A DNA stretch of 64,000 nucleotides from Lathyrus oleraceus (GCF_024323335.1 NC_066580.1:85731391-85795390); one strand, 5' to 3'. Counted from the stretch's first letter, positions 46,225 to 58,645 are shown. Notes: generated from the letters alone by a model not told the origin. Program-made: numbers and translations.

Positions 46225-48628
46225 GTACTTTAGTTGCCTAAGTTCTTTGAACTTGATTGCTTGCTTTGCTTTTTAGCATTTTTGCTTTGAGGTATAAATA
46301 TTTCTTCTTCATGTAGTCTGGAGACCCGGTCTGTTATTTGACCGGGCAAGCTGTCTGAAGTCCTCCTTAAGAGGCAATGCCTGTGTTTGTTTATATTTGT
46401 CCCAAGCAGGAAAAGTCCTTCAAGTAAGGCAATTGGTGGAAGGTAGGGATAAGCAATCTATCCCCCACTATTCAGTGTGTCCTCTCTTTGCTCCCATTAC
46501 ATGGTTGAAGCATTGAGATAAATACCCAAGATCTAATCGAGTCAATAAAGGGGAAAGAGTTCCATCTTTCTGAACTCCCCCACTTTCTATTTGATGCTCT
46601 CTCTGATCTGAGATAGAAGCAATGAGGCACACCCCTCATCTCCTTTTCATCTGCTTCACCTGAGCCCCTCAATGGCCAGGTTAAGAGCGACCTTCACCCA
46701 TTACAGTGGACTTTTAAAGTCAAACCCTCTTGTGTGAGCCCCTCATTGTTTGGCTATAGAGTGTGCTGTTTGCTATTCATTGATTGATTGATTGCTTCAT
46801 ATGCACTTGCTTGCCTATATGCTATGCATTTATCATCATCATCAATTGCCATTAGTGCATGATCATCTCATTTGTTTTGTGATGCTATCATTGTTGTTTG
46901 CCCATTGAGGACAATTGTAAGTCCATTGCTTTGGCATTTGCTCCTATGACATGGAAGTGAGTATAAGACCATCACTTTGGCCACTCATCTTATCTCTGCT
47001 CATTGCTTTGTTTATTTGTATGTGAGGATACAACTGTAAGTCCCTGCAAGTTGGCGTTTGTTATCCTAGGATCATACTGTGGATGTTAGAGTAAGCCCAG
47101 ACAGATTGGCATCTTACATCCATGTTTTGCTTTGTCTATGTGAGGATACAGCTATAAGTCCCTGCAAGTTGGCATCTGTTCTCCTGTGATCATAAGTTGA
47201 TTTGCTTGATTGTATGAGAAATTGCAATTGTAAGTCCCTGCAAGTTGGCATTTGCTTTCTCATCATCTCATGTTGCATTGTTCTTGTATGTGAGGATCCT
47301 TGTAAGTCCCTGCAATGAGGCATTGGTATTCCTATGAGCATCTGTGGAGTTAACCTAGGTCCAGATAGATTGGCAGTTGACTTCCATATTTCATCTTTGT
47401 TTTTCTTTTGAGGAGATTAGTGTAAGTCCATTGAGTGGCATCTGATATCCATTTCTGTTTTAGGAGACTGGTGTAAATCCATCTATTGGTATCCGGTATC
47501 CGCCTTTTATTTCTTTGTTTGAGGAGATTAGTGTAAGACCATTGAGTGGCTTCTGACATCCCGTTTTGTTTTAGGAGATTGGTATAAGACCAGTGATTGG
47601 CATCCGGTATCCGCCTTTCTGTGCTTTGTTTGTTTATTATTATCCATTGCATTCCAAAGGACACACTTGAATCATCCTCTATATGATTTCAAGAAGTGAA
47701 CCTTCTAAGAAGTTTTACTATCCATCCTCATCCATTCATCATTCATTATGTCCTAAACCTTTTCACACTATATCTTTTAAACTTGACATAAGTGTTGTGC
47801 AAACATCTTCATGTTTTTCTAACTAAAAACCTGGACTCAAGTCCTTGACTCTTTTTCAAACTCATTTTCATAACACTTCTTCTGAATCAATCTTAATCAT
47901 ACTTTGACTTCACTTTCATAATCACAATCAATTAACTTCACTCATTCACTTGTTTTGGCTCTGTCCATTGTTAATCTTTTCATGCATTAGCCATAGGCTT
48001 CAATTATCTTTGTGGTTGATGTAAATCTTGCCTATCCTTAGTGAGTCGACAGTAAGACTTCCGTACTTCAAACAGGGCTAACCCCTCTAGTACGTCGAAG
48101 CTATCCTCGCATGGTGGATGTTGTTTTTGGTCGAGTGTTCTCCCATTGATAATGAAAAGCCTCAGTGCTGGTGTTTAAAATTGAATCCACCAACTTTTGG
48201 AAATCTTTTAGCCGAACTACGGCGTTCTGATCCTTACCTTTGATGGAAGGTACGTAGGCAACGGGTTCATCCGTTCGAACCCAATAATAATAAAATTGTA
48301 TATTCTTTTCTCATCATCCCAATCATGTTTGCACAATCTTTAGGTCATAACAAATAATAATTTTTGCATAACAAGTGTGAAAAGGGCTCCCTAGGAGTAC
48401 CTAGGACGTAGTGGGTGCCTAACACCTTCCCATTGCGTAATTTACCCCTTACCCAGAATCTCTGATCTTTTTATTAGTTTTCTACGTGTAAAACTTCTTA
48501 GGCTTTTGTTCGCTTTTTAGCCAGTCCTTTGGATAAATAAAAGTGCGGTGGCGACTCGAAATTTTTCAATGTATCTCCTAGCTTATGATTTAATCGATAG
48601 ATCATATAGCGACGAATACACCGCTACA

Positions 48629-51372
48629 ATGTCTATTATTTTTAGATGTCATTTGTGTGAATTGATTGCTTCTGGTTTTTTAATTGTGATTGTATGTTTG
48701 AACATGTATGCAAAATTACCATGCTTCATTCAATTGATTGTGAAATGCTCATTGTTTGTCCAATTGCCTTGAAATTTGACATGCTTATTCATAACATGTG
48801 ACATGATCTTTTGGTATTTGTTTGGAATTTTTAACATCTTCCATCATTGTTTTGGACACATGGACATATGTTGTAACATTTGATGTCACATTCTTGACCT
48901 TGTTCTTGTGCATTTTCATTCATATGCCATTTGATATCTTCTGGACTTAATTTTTGGTAATATGCTTGTCCATAACATTTTATGTTCACATAAAAATTTT
49001 CATGATCATTGGATTCATTTCTGTTTTAATGTGGATTTTCTATGTTTGATATCCAATTTTGATCACATTGTTTGCCTTTGCCTTATCTTGTTCAATTGAA
49101 GGCTTTGCTTATTGATTTGGCTTTGATCCTTTTGAGGCTTTCTTCTTGTTTGATTGAATATGTTTCATATGAAATGTTGGCTGTTGTTTTGACTTATTGC
49201 CTTGCCTTTGACCCTAGTCTTTGTACTAGTGGTTTGTACTTACCAATTGTGTTTGTGTTTCAGGTATTTAGCACTAATGATTGGTTTTGCATCATTACTT
49301 GAGATTCCAATTGCTTTGATCACTAACCCTTACTGTTTTGTAGGTCATTTGATATGGTGAAACCATTTGGGTGCTTGGACTCATGCCTTGCTTTGTGTAA
49401 CACTGTTGATTGGTTTTGTCTGTTTTCTGATTGTTTGTCTGAGTTACTAATTGACTAGCCTTTTGTACAGGTACTTTAGTCGCTTTTAGCTCTTGCTTGA
49501 GCTTTGCTTTGGTTTGTGGTTGGTATACCACTTAGGTAACCATTCTTTTCTCCATGTAGTCTGGAAGCGCTGTCGCCTTTTTGGCAGGCATTTGGCTGAA
49601 GTCCTCCTTAAGAGGCCATGTTTTTTATTGTTTATATTTGTGCTAAAGACCTCTAAATGAGGCATTGTCATTTGTTAAGTCCTGCTAAGTGAAGAGGCAA
49701 TTGACAGATAAAAGGGATTTGCAATCAATCCCCTGTTATTCAGTTGAGTCTTTCATTATGCTCGCACTACGTGCTGATGCTCTTGAATAAAACACCCAAG
49801 ATCTTGTATAGAGTCAGCCATGTAGAATAGGGTCCCTCATTCTGGATCCCCACACCTTCTTTATCATAAGCTCACCCAGGCCAGGGTTAAGAGCATGAGG
49901 TCTAATCCTCATTTCCTTTCATCAGCTTCACCCTAACTCTCAATGTTAGTGGTTAAGAGCTTCTGTTTACACTTATACAACTGGCTTGTTTGTCGAGGTT
50001 GATATGACCCCTTGACTAAAGCCCACCCTTGTGTGAAGCCTCTTATTTGTGCATAGTGTGTGATTGTTTGTTCATCTGTGCATTGATGTTTTGTGTGTGC
50101 CTCTGTGCATTGTTTTCATTTTTTGAGCATTACTTGTATATCATTACCATGATCATTGCTCATACTTTGTGACAGTTACCTTGTCCTTTTGAGGAGTCAA
50201 TGTAAGTCCAGCTATTGGCATTTGTTTCCTTTGTGTTGTTAGGAGTTGGATATAAGACCATTGATTGGCATTCTATTTCCTTGGAGTCGAGTGTAAGACA
50301 ATCTATTGGCATCTTGTTTCCTCTTGCTGTTGTTATCTCTGATACTTGCTTTATTTGCTTTTGCCATGTGCTTGACTATTCCAAAGGTTGGTACTTGCTT
50401 GGATCATCTCTATGATCTCAAGAGAGTGAACACCTAGTGTGTGATTGCATTTCTTATCACCCACCTCTTGCATGCTTAACCTTGATCCATATTTTCATCC
50501 TTAACCCAAACCAGAAAACTATTGTGCAAACATTTGACTTGTTTTCAAAACTAGAAACCTAAGCCTTATGATTTTGATTTTCAAACTTTCTTTTCATAAT
50601 ACTCATTTTGAATTGAATCTTTAAGTCAACTTTGACCATTTTTGCACATACTTCTAATTGGTTAATTCAACCCGTTCAAATCTCTTTTGTGGTTCCAATG
50701 TCCACTTCTTAATCAAAAAATTTCATAACCATTTGCTATTAGGTTTGAGTTATCTTTGTGGTAGATATAATACTCACCTTTGTCCTTAGTGATCGAATTG
50801 TAATCCTTCCATGCTTATTATAGGGTTAACCCCTCACTAGCATGTCGAAGCTATTCTCACATGGTGGACTTGTGGTTTTTCAGGTCGAGTTTTCTCCCTT
50901 TTATAACAAAAGTCCTTAAGGCTTTTGGACCAATCAATCCACTCATTTTTTTGAAATCTTTTAGCCGAACTACGAGGTTTTGATCCTATATTTTTTAAGA
51001 TGGTACGTAGGCAATGGGTTTCATCCATCCAAACACAAAAATGTATATAAACTTGTACATTCTTTTCTCATCTCTTCAATCATGTTTGCACAATAAAAAT
51101 TTCATAAACAAATAATTCTTACAACAAGTTTTGACAAGGGCTCCCTAGGAGTACCTAGGATGTTGTGGGTGCCTAACACCTTCCCATGACATAACCAACC
51201 CCCTTACCCAGATCTCTGTTTCTTTTATTAGTTTTCTTTGCAAAACTTCTTAGGTTTTTGTTCGCTTTCTAACAATTCCTTTGGATAAATAGAAGTGCGG
51301 TGGCGACTCGACTTTGTATGATTTACCTTGGATCTAGTTAATATTTCCAATGGTGATGAATACACCGCTACA
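48629..51372 (+). mobile_element. Element C2: 5' LTR portion right of the B insertion
   Basis: Related to B's LTR but clearly diverged. Acceptor-like sites end at 49263 (TTTCAG), 49343 (TTTGTAG) and 49470 (TTGTACAG before GTACTTTAG), matching the order in B. The segment from 50222 repeats window positions 1-1152. It ends CCGCTACA. Its left part is not in the window. Confidence 0.88.
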
Positions 51373-51378
51373 GAAAAG

Positions 51379-51396
51379 TGGCGACTCTGCTGGGGA
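51379..51396 (+). other. Primer binding site of element C2
   Basis: TGGCGACTCTGCTGGGGA six bases after the LTR end at 51372. Confidence 0.88.
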
Positions 51397-52371
51397 GAAA
51401 ATCTCCCTGGTGGGTTTTGCCAACTTTTCACACTTGTTGTATTATATTTGTTTATGACATATTTTTGTGCAATTTGGGATTACTGTATTGATTGTAATGT
51501 TTGAATTGCTTGATATATCAATTGCTTGTTTGCTTGGTGATCTCTGTGAGATGAGTTCTATACCCAAACTCGAGTGCACATTAGGATAGAAGAATGGCAT
51601 AGTCTCGTCGACTTGTGTGGAGTTATTCCTTAGCAAGTTGACTTACGAGTCCATTCACTTGGTGGAGGTCATGTTGGGATCAATAATGTCACACAAGTTA
51701 TTTGTGGTTAGACATTACTCTTTCCAAGATGTGCCTTAGAAGCCAAGGACCTTAGTTTACCAAGCCCATCTTGGCCTATATTTAGGACGTAGTGCGGAAG
51801 TCGTTCACATGTAAGATTTGATGCGACTGTTACGCGATACTACACTCATATGAGTCTCTCTTTAAAATATTTTTGGAATACGAGCATTCGTTCCTCCGAT
51901 AATACTCGAAAGATGGGATGATGAGTATGGGAAGCTCTGGTAGAACATGTTTGGCAGGTTTAAACCCTAGTACACTCCCTTTGGGTGGTTCTTAACTGAG
52001 ACTTCATGCTTGTGACTCACAACAAGCCCGTGATTCATGGTTGATCCGTTCAGGTATCCTTAATATCAATGGAACTTGGGTGTTGATAAGGTGAAAACCA
52101 TAATCCACCAAAATGGATGATTGTTATTAAGGATGGTTGAGCTGTTCATATATCGTTAATATCAATGGAACTTGGGTGTTGATAAGGTGAAAACCATAAT
52201 CCACCAAAATGGATGATTGGTATTAAGGATAATATGAGCCATCCCATGACCTTTGTTTGGTGTGCTTTGCTTGATCCTTGAGTGTGATTGATGCATTCAT
52301 GCATTCATTTGCATCCATGTCAAAAAAAAAATTCAAGGAACTTAAGGGGTTTATTTGCAAAATTTTCAGAC
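51397..52371 (+). mobile_element. Element C2 leader, uninterrupted; empty site for element A
   Basis: Same sequence as 1177-2016 plus 24446-24585 with no insertion: AAGGATAATATG runs directly into AGCCATCCC at 52236-52237. It contains the two hairpin units (about 52057-52231) and TTTTCAG before the ORF1 ATG. Confidence 0.9.
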
Positions 52372-53809
52372 ATGGAAAGACAAAGAAGACATACAAAGAA
52401 GTACAGCTTCCGACAACCCGATCTGAAAGAGTTAAGGAATCTGACATCCTATGTACTAGATCCCTTGGTTTTCAAAGCTCGTTTCGGGAAGCTTCTGCCT
52501 CTTCTGACTACTCAGGTTGATGGGTACTTTGGTGCAGTTCTATGATCCTCTGTATCACTGCTTCAGTTTTCCAGACTTTCAGCTATTGCCTACCCTTGAG
52601 GAGTATGCTCATCTTGTGGGTATTCCTATTCTGGACTAGTTGTCGTTCAGTGGCTTGGAGAGTATTCCTACTTCTCGAGAGATAGATGACTTGTTGCACA
52701 TAGATGAATCCCTGATTGAAGCTCATATGACTACCAAATATGGAATTCAAGGTCTCCCTTCTAAGTTCCTCATTGCTCAAGCTACTTTTTATGGGAAGGC
52801 CATGAGTGAGGATGCTTTTGAGGCCGTATTTGTACTTCTCATATATGGATTGGTATGGTTCCCCAACATCGACAAATTTGTGGATGTGAATGCTATTAGG
52901 ATCTTCTCTGTTCTTAATCCCGTTCCGACTCTGTTGGGTGATACCTATTTCTCTTTGCATATGAGGAATGCAAAGGGTAGTGGCGCTATTGTGTGTTGTT
53001 TGCCTCTATTGTATAAGTGGTTTATTTCTCACTTACCTTAGACGGTCGCTTTCAAGGAAAACAAGGGATGTCTACGGTGGTCCACGAGACTTATGTCTCT
53101 CACTAATGACGATATCTCTTGGTACAACCGTGTATATGATGGTGTGCAGATTATCGACTCTTGTGGTGAACTCTCCAATGTGCCTCTTCTTGGTACATGT
53201 GGTGGGATTAGCTACAACCTTGTGTTAGCACGTCGTCATCTTGGGTTCCCCCTAAAGGATAAACCTAATAACATTTTGTTAGAAGGTGTGTTCTTTCAGG
53301 AGGGTAAAGATCCCCAAGGCCTGAAATCTAGGATGGTTCGCGCTTGGCGCAAGATCCACAAGAAGGGTAGGAATGAGTTGGGTCCGAAGAATTGCATTGC
53401 TTAGGAGCCGTATACTGCTTGGGTAAGGAAGAGAGTATATGAGTATCTCATGCCTTACGACTATCCGAGACCTACACCTATGATTATGGCTGGGCCTTCA
53501 ACCCTCCCTAATCAAGGAGTAGAGGAGTTCAGAGATGAAGACCTATCACGTGCTTGGATCCGTGAAAGGGAAGAGTTGCTGCAGCAGATCAAGGAGAAGG
53601 ATGCTCTGATAGAGTTCCTCGAGCATCAAGTCATTGATGATCCTAATGATGCATGGACTTCTCTACTTCCTCAGTCTTCCAAATTCTGGAAGAGGAAGTA
53701 TGATCGACTCGCCAAAGAGAAGGCAGATATGGAAGCAGCCTATGAGAGAGAGGTGGAGAGGCTTCGTGCATCTCGTCTTCCTGTGTCCCGAGCTTCTAGG
53801 GATCCCTAG
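52372..53809 (+). pseudogene. ORF1: Decayed Ogre ORF1 of element C2
   Basis: Homologous along its whole length to ORF1 of A and B, starting at the equivalent ATG (MERQRRHTKKYSF). It is broken by a net deletion of about 11 bases near 52520-52535, which shifts the frame, and then by TAG stops at 52637-52639, 53039-53041 and 53402-53404. The first two fall where A and B have Gln, the third where they have Leu. The final segment with the coiled-coil C-terminus (53450-53809) is otherwise open. It cannot make the full protein. It represents an older Ogre lineage than A or B. Confidence 0.9.
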
Positions 53810-54000
53810 GATGATTATTTTCCTTTTCTCTTGTAATATGATTGACAATGTTGTACTTCTTTGTCTCGAATGATATTTGATGAGATTTTTTTTCCATTGA
53901 ATTCAAAATGTTTAATATTTCGAAATTTGCAAATAGAACCCTAAAAGTTCTTTTGAAATATAAAAACAAATCATATGGACGAGCATTGCATGCATCATAT
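53810..54000 (+). mobile_element. Element C2 spacer after ORF1, cut by element D
   Basis: Aligns with the ORF1-gag spacer of B (29262 onward) up to GCATGCATCATAT, then the LTR of D begins. The rest of C is not in the window. The last five bases (CATAT) are the expected left target duplication, unverifiable here. Confidence 0.75.
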
Positions 54001-54479
54001 TGTCGCATTACGCGAAAAACCGGCGGGAAAAGACACAGAGCCGCCACCGTGCGTTATTTATCCCAAAGGAGGGAAAGGAAACGCTCGAAGTAAACCTGGA
54101 AAAGAAATGGTCTAGTGGCCAGAGATGCAAGGATCGGGAGTCGGTTATGCGAAGGGAAGGTATTAGCACCCCTACGCATCCATCGTACTCGACGGGATCC
54201 ATGCTCAAAAATAATAGAAGAAAGGTTGCTAGATAACTGCTCAAAACACTACACAAGAAGGAATAAAACACAGATGAAAGACGGAAGAAGGACTCGGCAG
54301 GATGTCGCATCCTGGGCCTACGTAGTTTGTCATGGACAAACATCAGAGTTAACGTAGTTCGGGGACAGGGGAAATGTGCTCGCTAGGACATCGCATCCTA
54401 TGCATACGTATCTTCTCTAACCAGAGAAGAATCAGAGCACTCGTAGCTCGGCTAACGCACGCCAAAACGAACACCAACA

Positions 54480-54705
54480 GGAAACTGACTGCCAATCGCT
54501 GGACTTATGTCAGACTCCACACAAACAACACCACACAGGAGACCGACTGCCAATCGCTGGGCTTACGTCAGACTCCAAACAAACAACCACACACAGGAAA
54601 CCGACTGCCAATCGCTGGACTTACGTCAGACTCCAAACAAACAACCACACACAGGAAACCGGCTGCGAATCGCTGGACTTACGTCAGACTCCAAACACAC
54701 ACAAG
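54480..54705 (-). repeat. 58-bp tandem subrepeats in D's LTR
   Basis: Four units, anchors at 54490, 54548, 54606 and 54664, each containing on the minus strand GTAAGTCCAGCGATTGGCA. Equivalent TAAGTCC/TTGGCA repeats with different spacing occur in the LTRs of A, B and C. Confidence 0.88.
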
Positions 54706-55554
54706 GGGGTTGAAAAAGAAAAGGGCGCCCGGAGAGATCTACTCATCTCCTACCTACGTACCTCATCTGGTATGAGGATCAGGGCGACATAGTTCCCCTT
54801 AATAGGGAAGACTTCTATCCTAACCAGAGACTAGGGAGATAACAGACTACTAGGGAGACTACGACTCGAGCCTAGAAGTTGTCATGCATATGATCCCTAT
54901 GTTGAGGTCTCTAATCCTGACTCGCACAGGAAGCAAGCTAGCCTAAACAAGAAATAAGCAAACACAAGCACAAGAGAGCAAGCACACACACTATATGCCA
55001 ACAAGTGGCTCATATAAGGTTGGGCTTTAGTCAAGGGGTCATATCAACCTCGACAAACAAGCCGGTTCTGTCATGGGTGTTTTGAGCTCTTAACCCTAAC
55101 ATTGAGAGTTAGGGTGAAGCAGATGAAATGGGGGATGAGGGTTAGACCTCACAGCTCTTAACTCGGGCCTGGGTGAGCTTGAATCAAGAATGTGTGGGAG
55201 TCCAGAATGAGGGACTCTATTCCACATGACTGACACAACAGGATTTTGGGTGTTTATTCAAAATGCATCAGCACGTAGTGCGAGCAAGATGAATGACTCA
55301 ACTGAATAGCAGGGGGTGGATTGCACATCCCTTCTATCTGTTAATGCCTCTTCACTTAGGAGGTCTTTGAAGTACAAGGCACAAAGATAAACAAGCACAA
55401 ACATTGCCTCTTAAGGAGGGCTTCAGACAGGTGCCTGCCAAAATAACATGACAGGTCTTCCAGACTATATGGAGAATAGGAATTTACCTAAGTGGTATGC
55501 CAACCACAAGCAAAGCAAAGCAACTCAAATAATGAGTTAAAGCGGCTAAAGTAC

Positions 55555-56544
55555 CTGTGTAAACAACCAAACAATCAGTATAGTATTCAGCCAAACAGTC
55601 AACAGACAAACAATAGTGATTTCCAATATACACAACAAACAAATCAAATGCAACTCAAGTGAGTCCACCGAAGGACCTACAACACAATCAAATGTTATCA
55701 AACAAAGCAAATATCAAATCTCAAGTGATGAGGCAACATCAACCATGGAGATTAGATGCTTGATCCTGAAATACACAACTCAAATGTGAGTTCAAACCCC
55801 TAGGACAAAGCCTAGGGTCAAAGGTGGAGTAAAAATCCAAAACAGAAGCTACTACTCAACATGAAGCATGTGTAAACAAGTAAGACGATGTCCTAAAAAG
55901 GACCAAATAAAAAGCATTAAACAAAATCATTTTATGAGCAAGACATGGCAAGGCAAGCAAAAGGTGCATACAATTGGCCATTGAGAATCAAAATTCCATA
56001 TTAAAACAGAAATGGCTCAAACAAATCTGGAAAAAATTATAAGCACACAACATATCAAACAAAATCAGCATACCAAGAATCAAGATCAACAAAACTCAAA
56101 TGACCTAGAAATAAAATGCACAAGAAAGACATCCAATTGTGTGACACACATTGTCACACATAAAGTCCATGTGTCCCAAACAGAGAAGGAAATAGCAAAA
56201 AATGCCAAATAAAATCTCACAAATCTATCATCATGTTAAGAATCATCATGCAAAATTTCATGGCATTTGGATCATGTATGTGCATTTTATGATAGAAAGA
56301 ATGAAGCAAGGTCACAAAAGCATACATGTTCAATCAATCAACCACTATTCAAAATCCAGAAATGCTAAAATCATAAAATCAAAACCATAAAATTCTAGAC
56401 ATTCACAGGATCATATAGGAAAAAACCTGGAATTAATTGGATCATTCTACTATTAGTTATGATTTTTTGAATATCATGCATAAAAATGAAATAAAAATGA
56501 AATAACATGGAAATAATGAAAATGAATTTGAAATGTGGAATTAC
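55555..56544 (-). other. Candidate leader intron in D's LTR
   Basis: Minus-strand donor GAAG/GTAATT at 56544 and acceptor TTTACACAG/GTACTTTAG ending at 55555, the latter aligned with the acceptor of B (46224) and C2 (49470). Two more acceptor-like sites end near 55766 (TATTTCAG) and 55677 (GTTGTAG), in the same order as in B and C2. The donor is the weaker call. Confidence 0.4.
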
Positions 56545-56580
56545 CTTCAGTAGGATTCGAAGGGAGGGGAAGCTCGCTGA

Positions 56581-56598
56581 TGAAACGACGTCGTTTCA
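56581..56598. promoter_or_regulatory. 18-bp perfect palindrome with ACGT core in D's LTR
   Basis: TGAAACGACGTCGTTTCA is its own reverse complement. GACGTC is a typical plant bZIP-type core. It lies downstream of the TATA box, in what should be transcribed leader. Confidence 0.6.
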
Positions 56599-57403
56599 GG
56601 ATAATAGTATTAAAATGAAAAAAATTAAACAGAAACGCGCTCCATGGGAATCGAAGGGAGAAACCTGGATCAAACAAGGCTTGTAGCGTGTTCTTCAGCC
56701 AAGAACCCTAGCGCAGCACTCATGGTGGCGCACGGTGGAAACCACCGTCTTCTTCATGAAGACAGTGGATGAACAATATCATCACCAGATTTTTTTTGCA
56801 GAATCATGAAAATTTTATATCACCAGAAAGCTCTTGACATGTAGAGTTCAAATCCACCATTATTTTATCCTAATTCCTCAAGAATCATGCAGATCGAAGA
56901 GAAGAAAATTTCACATTCTAAACTTAGATTCATCATATCTCCATGAATATTGCACCAAATTTCATGTTCTTTATACTAGTGGAATCAGCAAGCAATGAAC
57001 TACAACATTATAGCAATAAAAGCAAGAATTAAGAGATGCAAAATTGTGACCTCTTGAAGCTCCAACAATGGCAGTGGTTGGTTCAAGGCTTGGCAAGCAG
57101 CAAAATTCACTCCTGTATCACTGTTATGAAGCTTGAAGTTGAAATTGAGGCCTGGAGAGGCTTGGATCTAGCTCAATCAACAATTTCCATCTTCATGTTC
57201 TTGCTTGGAGTATGCATAAATTCTGCTCGAATTCAATGATCCAATGCTTGATCTACACTAAATCAATGCCAGAGAACAAGAATATGGAAGAAAAATCAAG
57301 TGTTCTTTGAAGAATTTTGAATTTCAATGGAGAGAGAAAATTGGAGGGAAAGTGAATTTAGATCTAGAAATGGTGAAAATCCCAAAATTCTGTTATGATT
57401 AGC

Positions 57404-57411
57404 TATTTATA
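57404..57411 (-). promoter_or_regulatory. Probable TATA box in element D LTR
   Basis: Minus-strand TATAAATA, preceded by ACGTCA. A strong plant TATA consensus at a plausible distance from the LTR start (about 1 kb). Confidence 0.6.
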
Positions 57412-58395
57412 TGACGTGTTAATCCACTTCCTAATCATGCTTAGGCTTGGCTAATTAAATTTTAATGAGAAAAAGATGTTATGCAAAATTTGGTTTTTTC
57501 ACCCCATGCATGCAATCCCACGTGAACAGTAACCAATGGCCATGCATTTTCACTTAAAACTATATTATGAACATGTTGGAATGGTTAAAAAGCTCATATG
57601 ATGCACCAATTTTGAATTCATGATTTTCCCTCCAAAAATCACATGAATAAGCAAATGATTATATGATGAATTTTCATGCAAAGTGATAAATGTTTTGGAA
57701 AGTTCATGTCATGAGAAGAATTAGGCAAAAAGGAGCACTCAATTTGGAGTTATGAGTCAAAAGATATGGCCTTTTGAAGTTCCATGCACACTTGGCAATG
57801 ATTTGATCATATCTTCTTAATCATTCATCAGATGCTCATGATCTTTGACTTTTTGGAAATGGGAGATAAAGATCTTCAACTTTCATGTTGGACAAAATTT
57901 CATTTGAAGCTCCTTTGATGTTGGAAAGTCAAGTTGAAGTTGGTCCAAAAACTTGCCATTTTTGGAAACTTGAAATTACAGGTCACCTTCCATTTTGGGA
58001 AACTTTTGATCTGGCTTCAAAATCTTCAAGGTAGATGTTTGACATGAAGAATAAACCTCTTCTGGACATGAATGAAGTGTCTCAAACCATTTCTCCACCT
58101 CCTAGCCCTCAGTTGACTTTCAGTTGACTTTCAGTTGACTTGGACATGTTCTAATGACTTTGAGCCTCTAACACTTGGTCAAATTGCTTCAAAATGATCC
58201 TTGATTCATATAAGCTCTCTAGAACAACCATAGGGCCTTTATCTCATGGAAAAGCTTGGTCTCTTGCACAGATGAATCCTCTGGATGCCAGTCTTGACTG
58301 ATGAGGTGCAATGTATTATGCAATGTCAGTGTAATGTCAATGACCTAAAAATGAAATGAATGAATGAATAGGGGGTGCAAATTTGAGGTGCTACA

Positions 58396-58645
58396 GCTGC
58401 CCCTATTCAATCAACTGGGAACCTGAACGGATGAGAGCAACGACTGTCACACCGTCAAGGTAAACAGGGATTGAATACCAAAGAACTGTAGAAATTTGCA
58501 CTCTAAGGGGGATGATCATAGAAAGGAATGTTCACCAAATGGCAGCTTCCACTTGAGATTTTGATATTTATCACTGACCAGACAAGACGTTCACCAACGA
58601 CTCTACGGGGGATTTTTATTTTTATCGGAAAACGATAAGACATCA
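58396..58645 (-). mobile_element. Element D polypurine tract and unique 3' UTR
   Basis: Minus-strand GAATAGGGGCAGC abuts the LTR (58396-58411). Two primer-site-complement motifs follow: 58598-58612 (TCCCCCGTAGAGTCG, 13 of 15 matching) and 58499-58513 (weaker). No gene. Confidence 0.7.

Larger units (their letters stand above)
24598..48628 (+). mobile_element. Element B: Ogre-type retrotransposon with 5'-truncated left LTR
   Basis: Plus-strand element: truncated 5' LTR (24598-26793), primer site, leader, ORF1, gag-pro, intron, pol, 4.4-kb 3' UTR and 3' LTR (41054-48628). With two full LTRs it would be about 29.4 kb, extremely long for an LTR retrotransposon. The truncation is explained by the duplication breakpoint, not by loss of activity. 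It lies inside the 5' LTR of element C2; its target duplication cannot be tested because its left end is not in the window. Confidence 0.9.
41054..48628 (+). mobile_element. Element B 3' LTR (7575 bp)
   Basis: Starts TGTAAGACCCC and ends CCGCTACA. The first 1.7 kb aligns with the upstream part of A's LTR, although diverged, and the last 2.4 kb is nearly identical to A's. Between them B has 3484 extra bases (42741-46224) with splice-like ends. A TATA box is at 42367-42373. It contains GTAAGTCC/TTGGCA subrepeats (46922-47625), AATAAA at about 48536 and the primer-site echo at 48549-48557. No gene is visible. Confidence 0.9.
54001..58395 (-). mobile_element. Element D: 3' LTR of a diverged Ogre-like element (4395 bp)
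   Basis: Plus strand begins TGTCGCATTACG and ends GTGCTACA, so the element reads TGTAGCACC...GCGACA leftwards. It shares with A-C the U5 block (ACCTTCCC, GGATAAATA, a variant primer-site echo at 54038-54046), the TCTGGAAGACC/CCTTAAGAGG block (55390-55470) and TTGGCA subrepeats. A TATA box is at 57404-57411, and an intron-like segment may span 55555-56544. The rest has no visible gene. The internal region and 5' LTR of D lie right of the window. Confidence 0.85.

Noticed and set aside
56012..57239. Small genes within D's LTR
   Set aside because: ORFs of 62-67 codons with no support; the region behaves as leader sequence.
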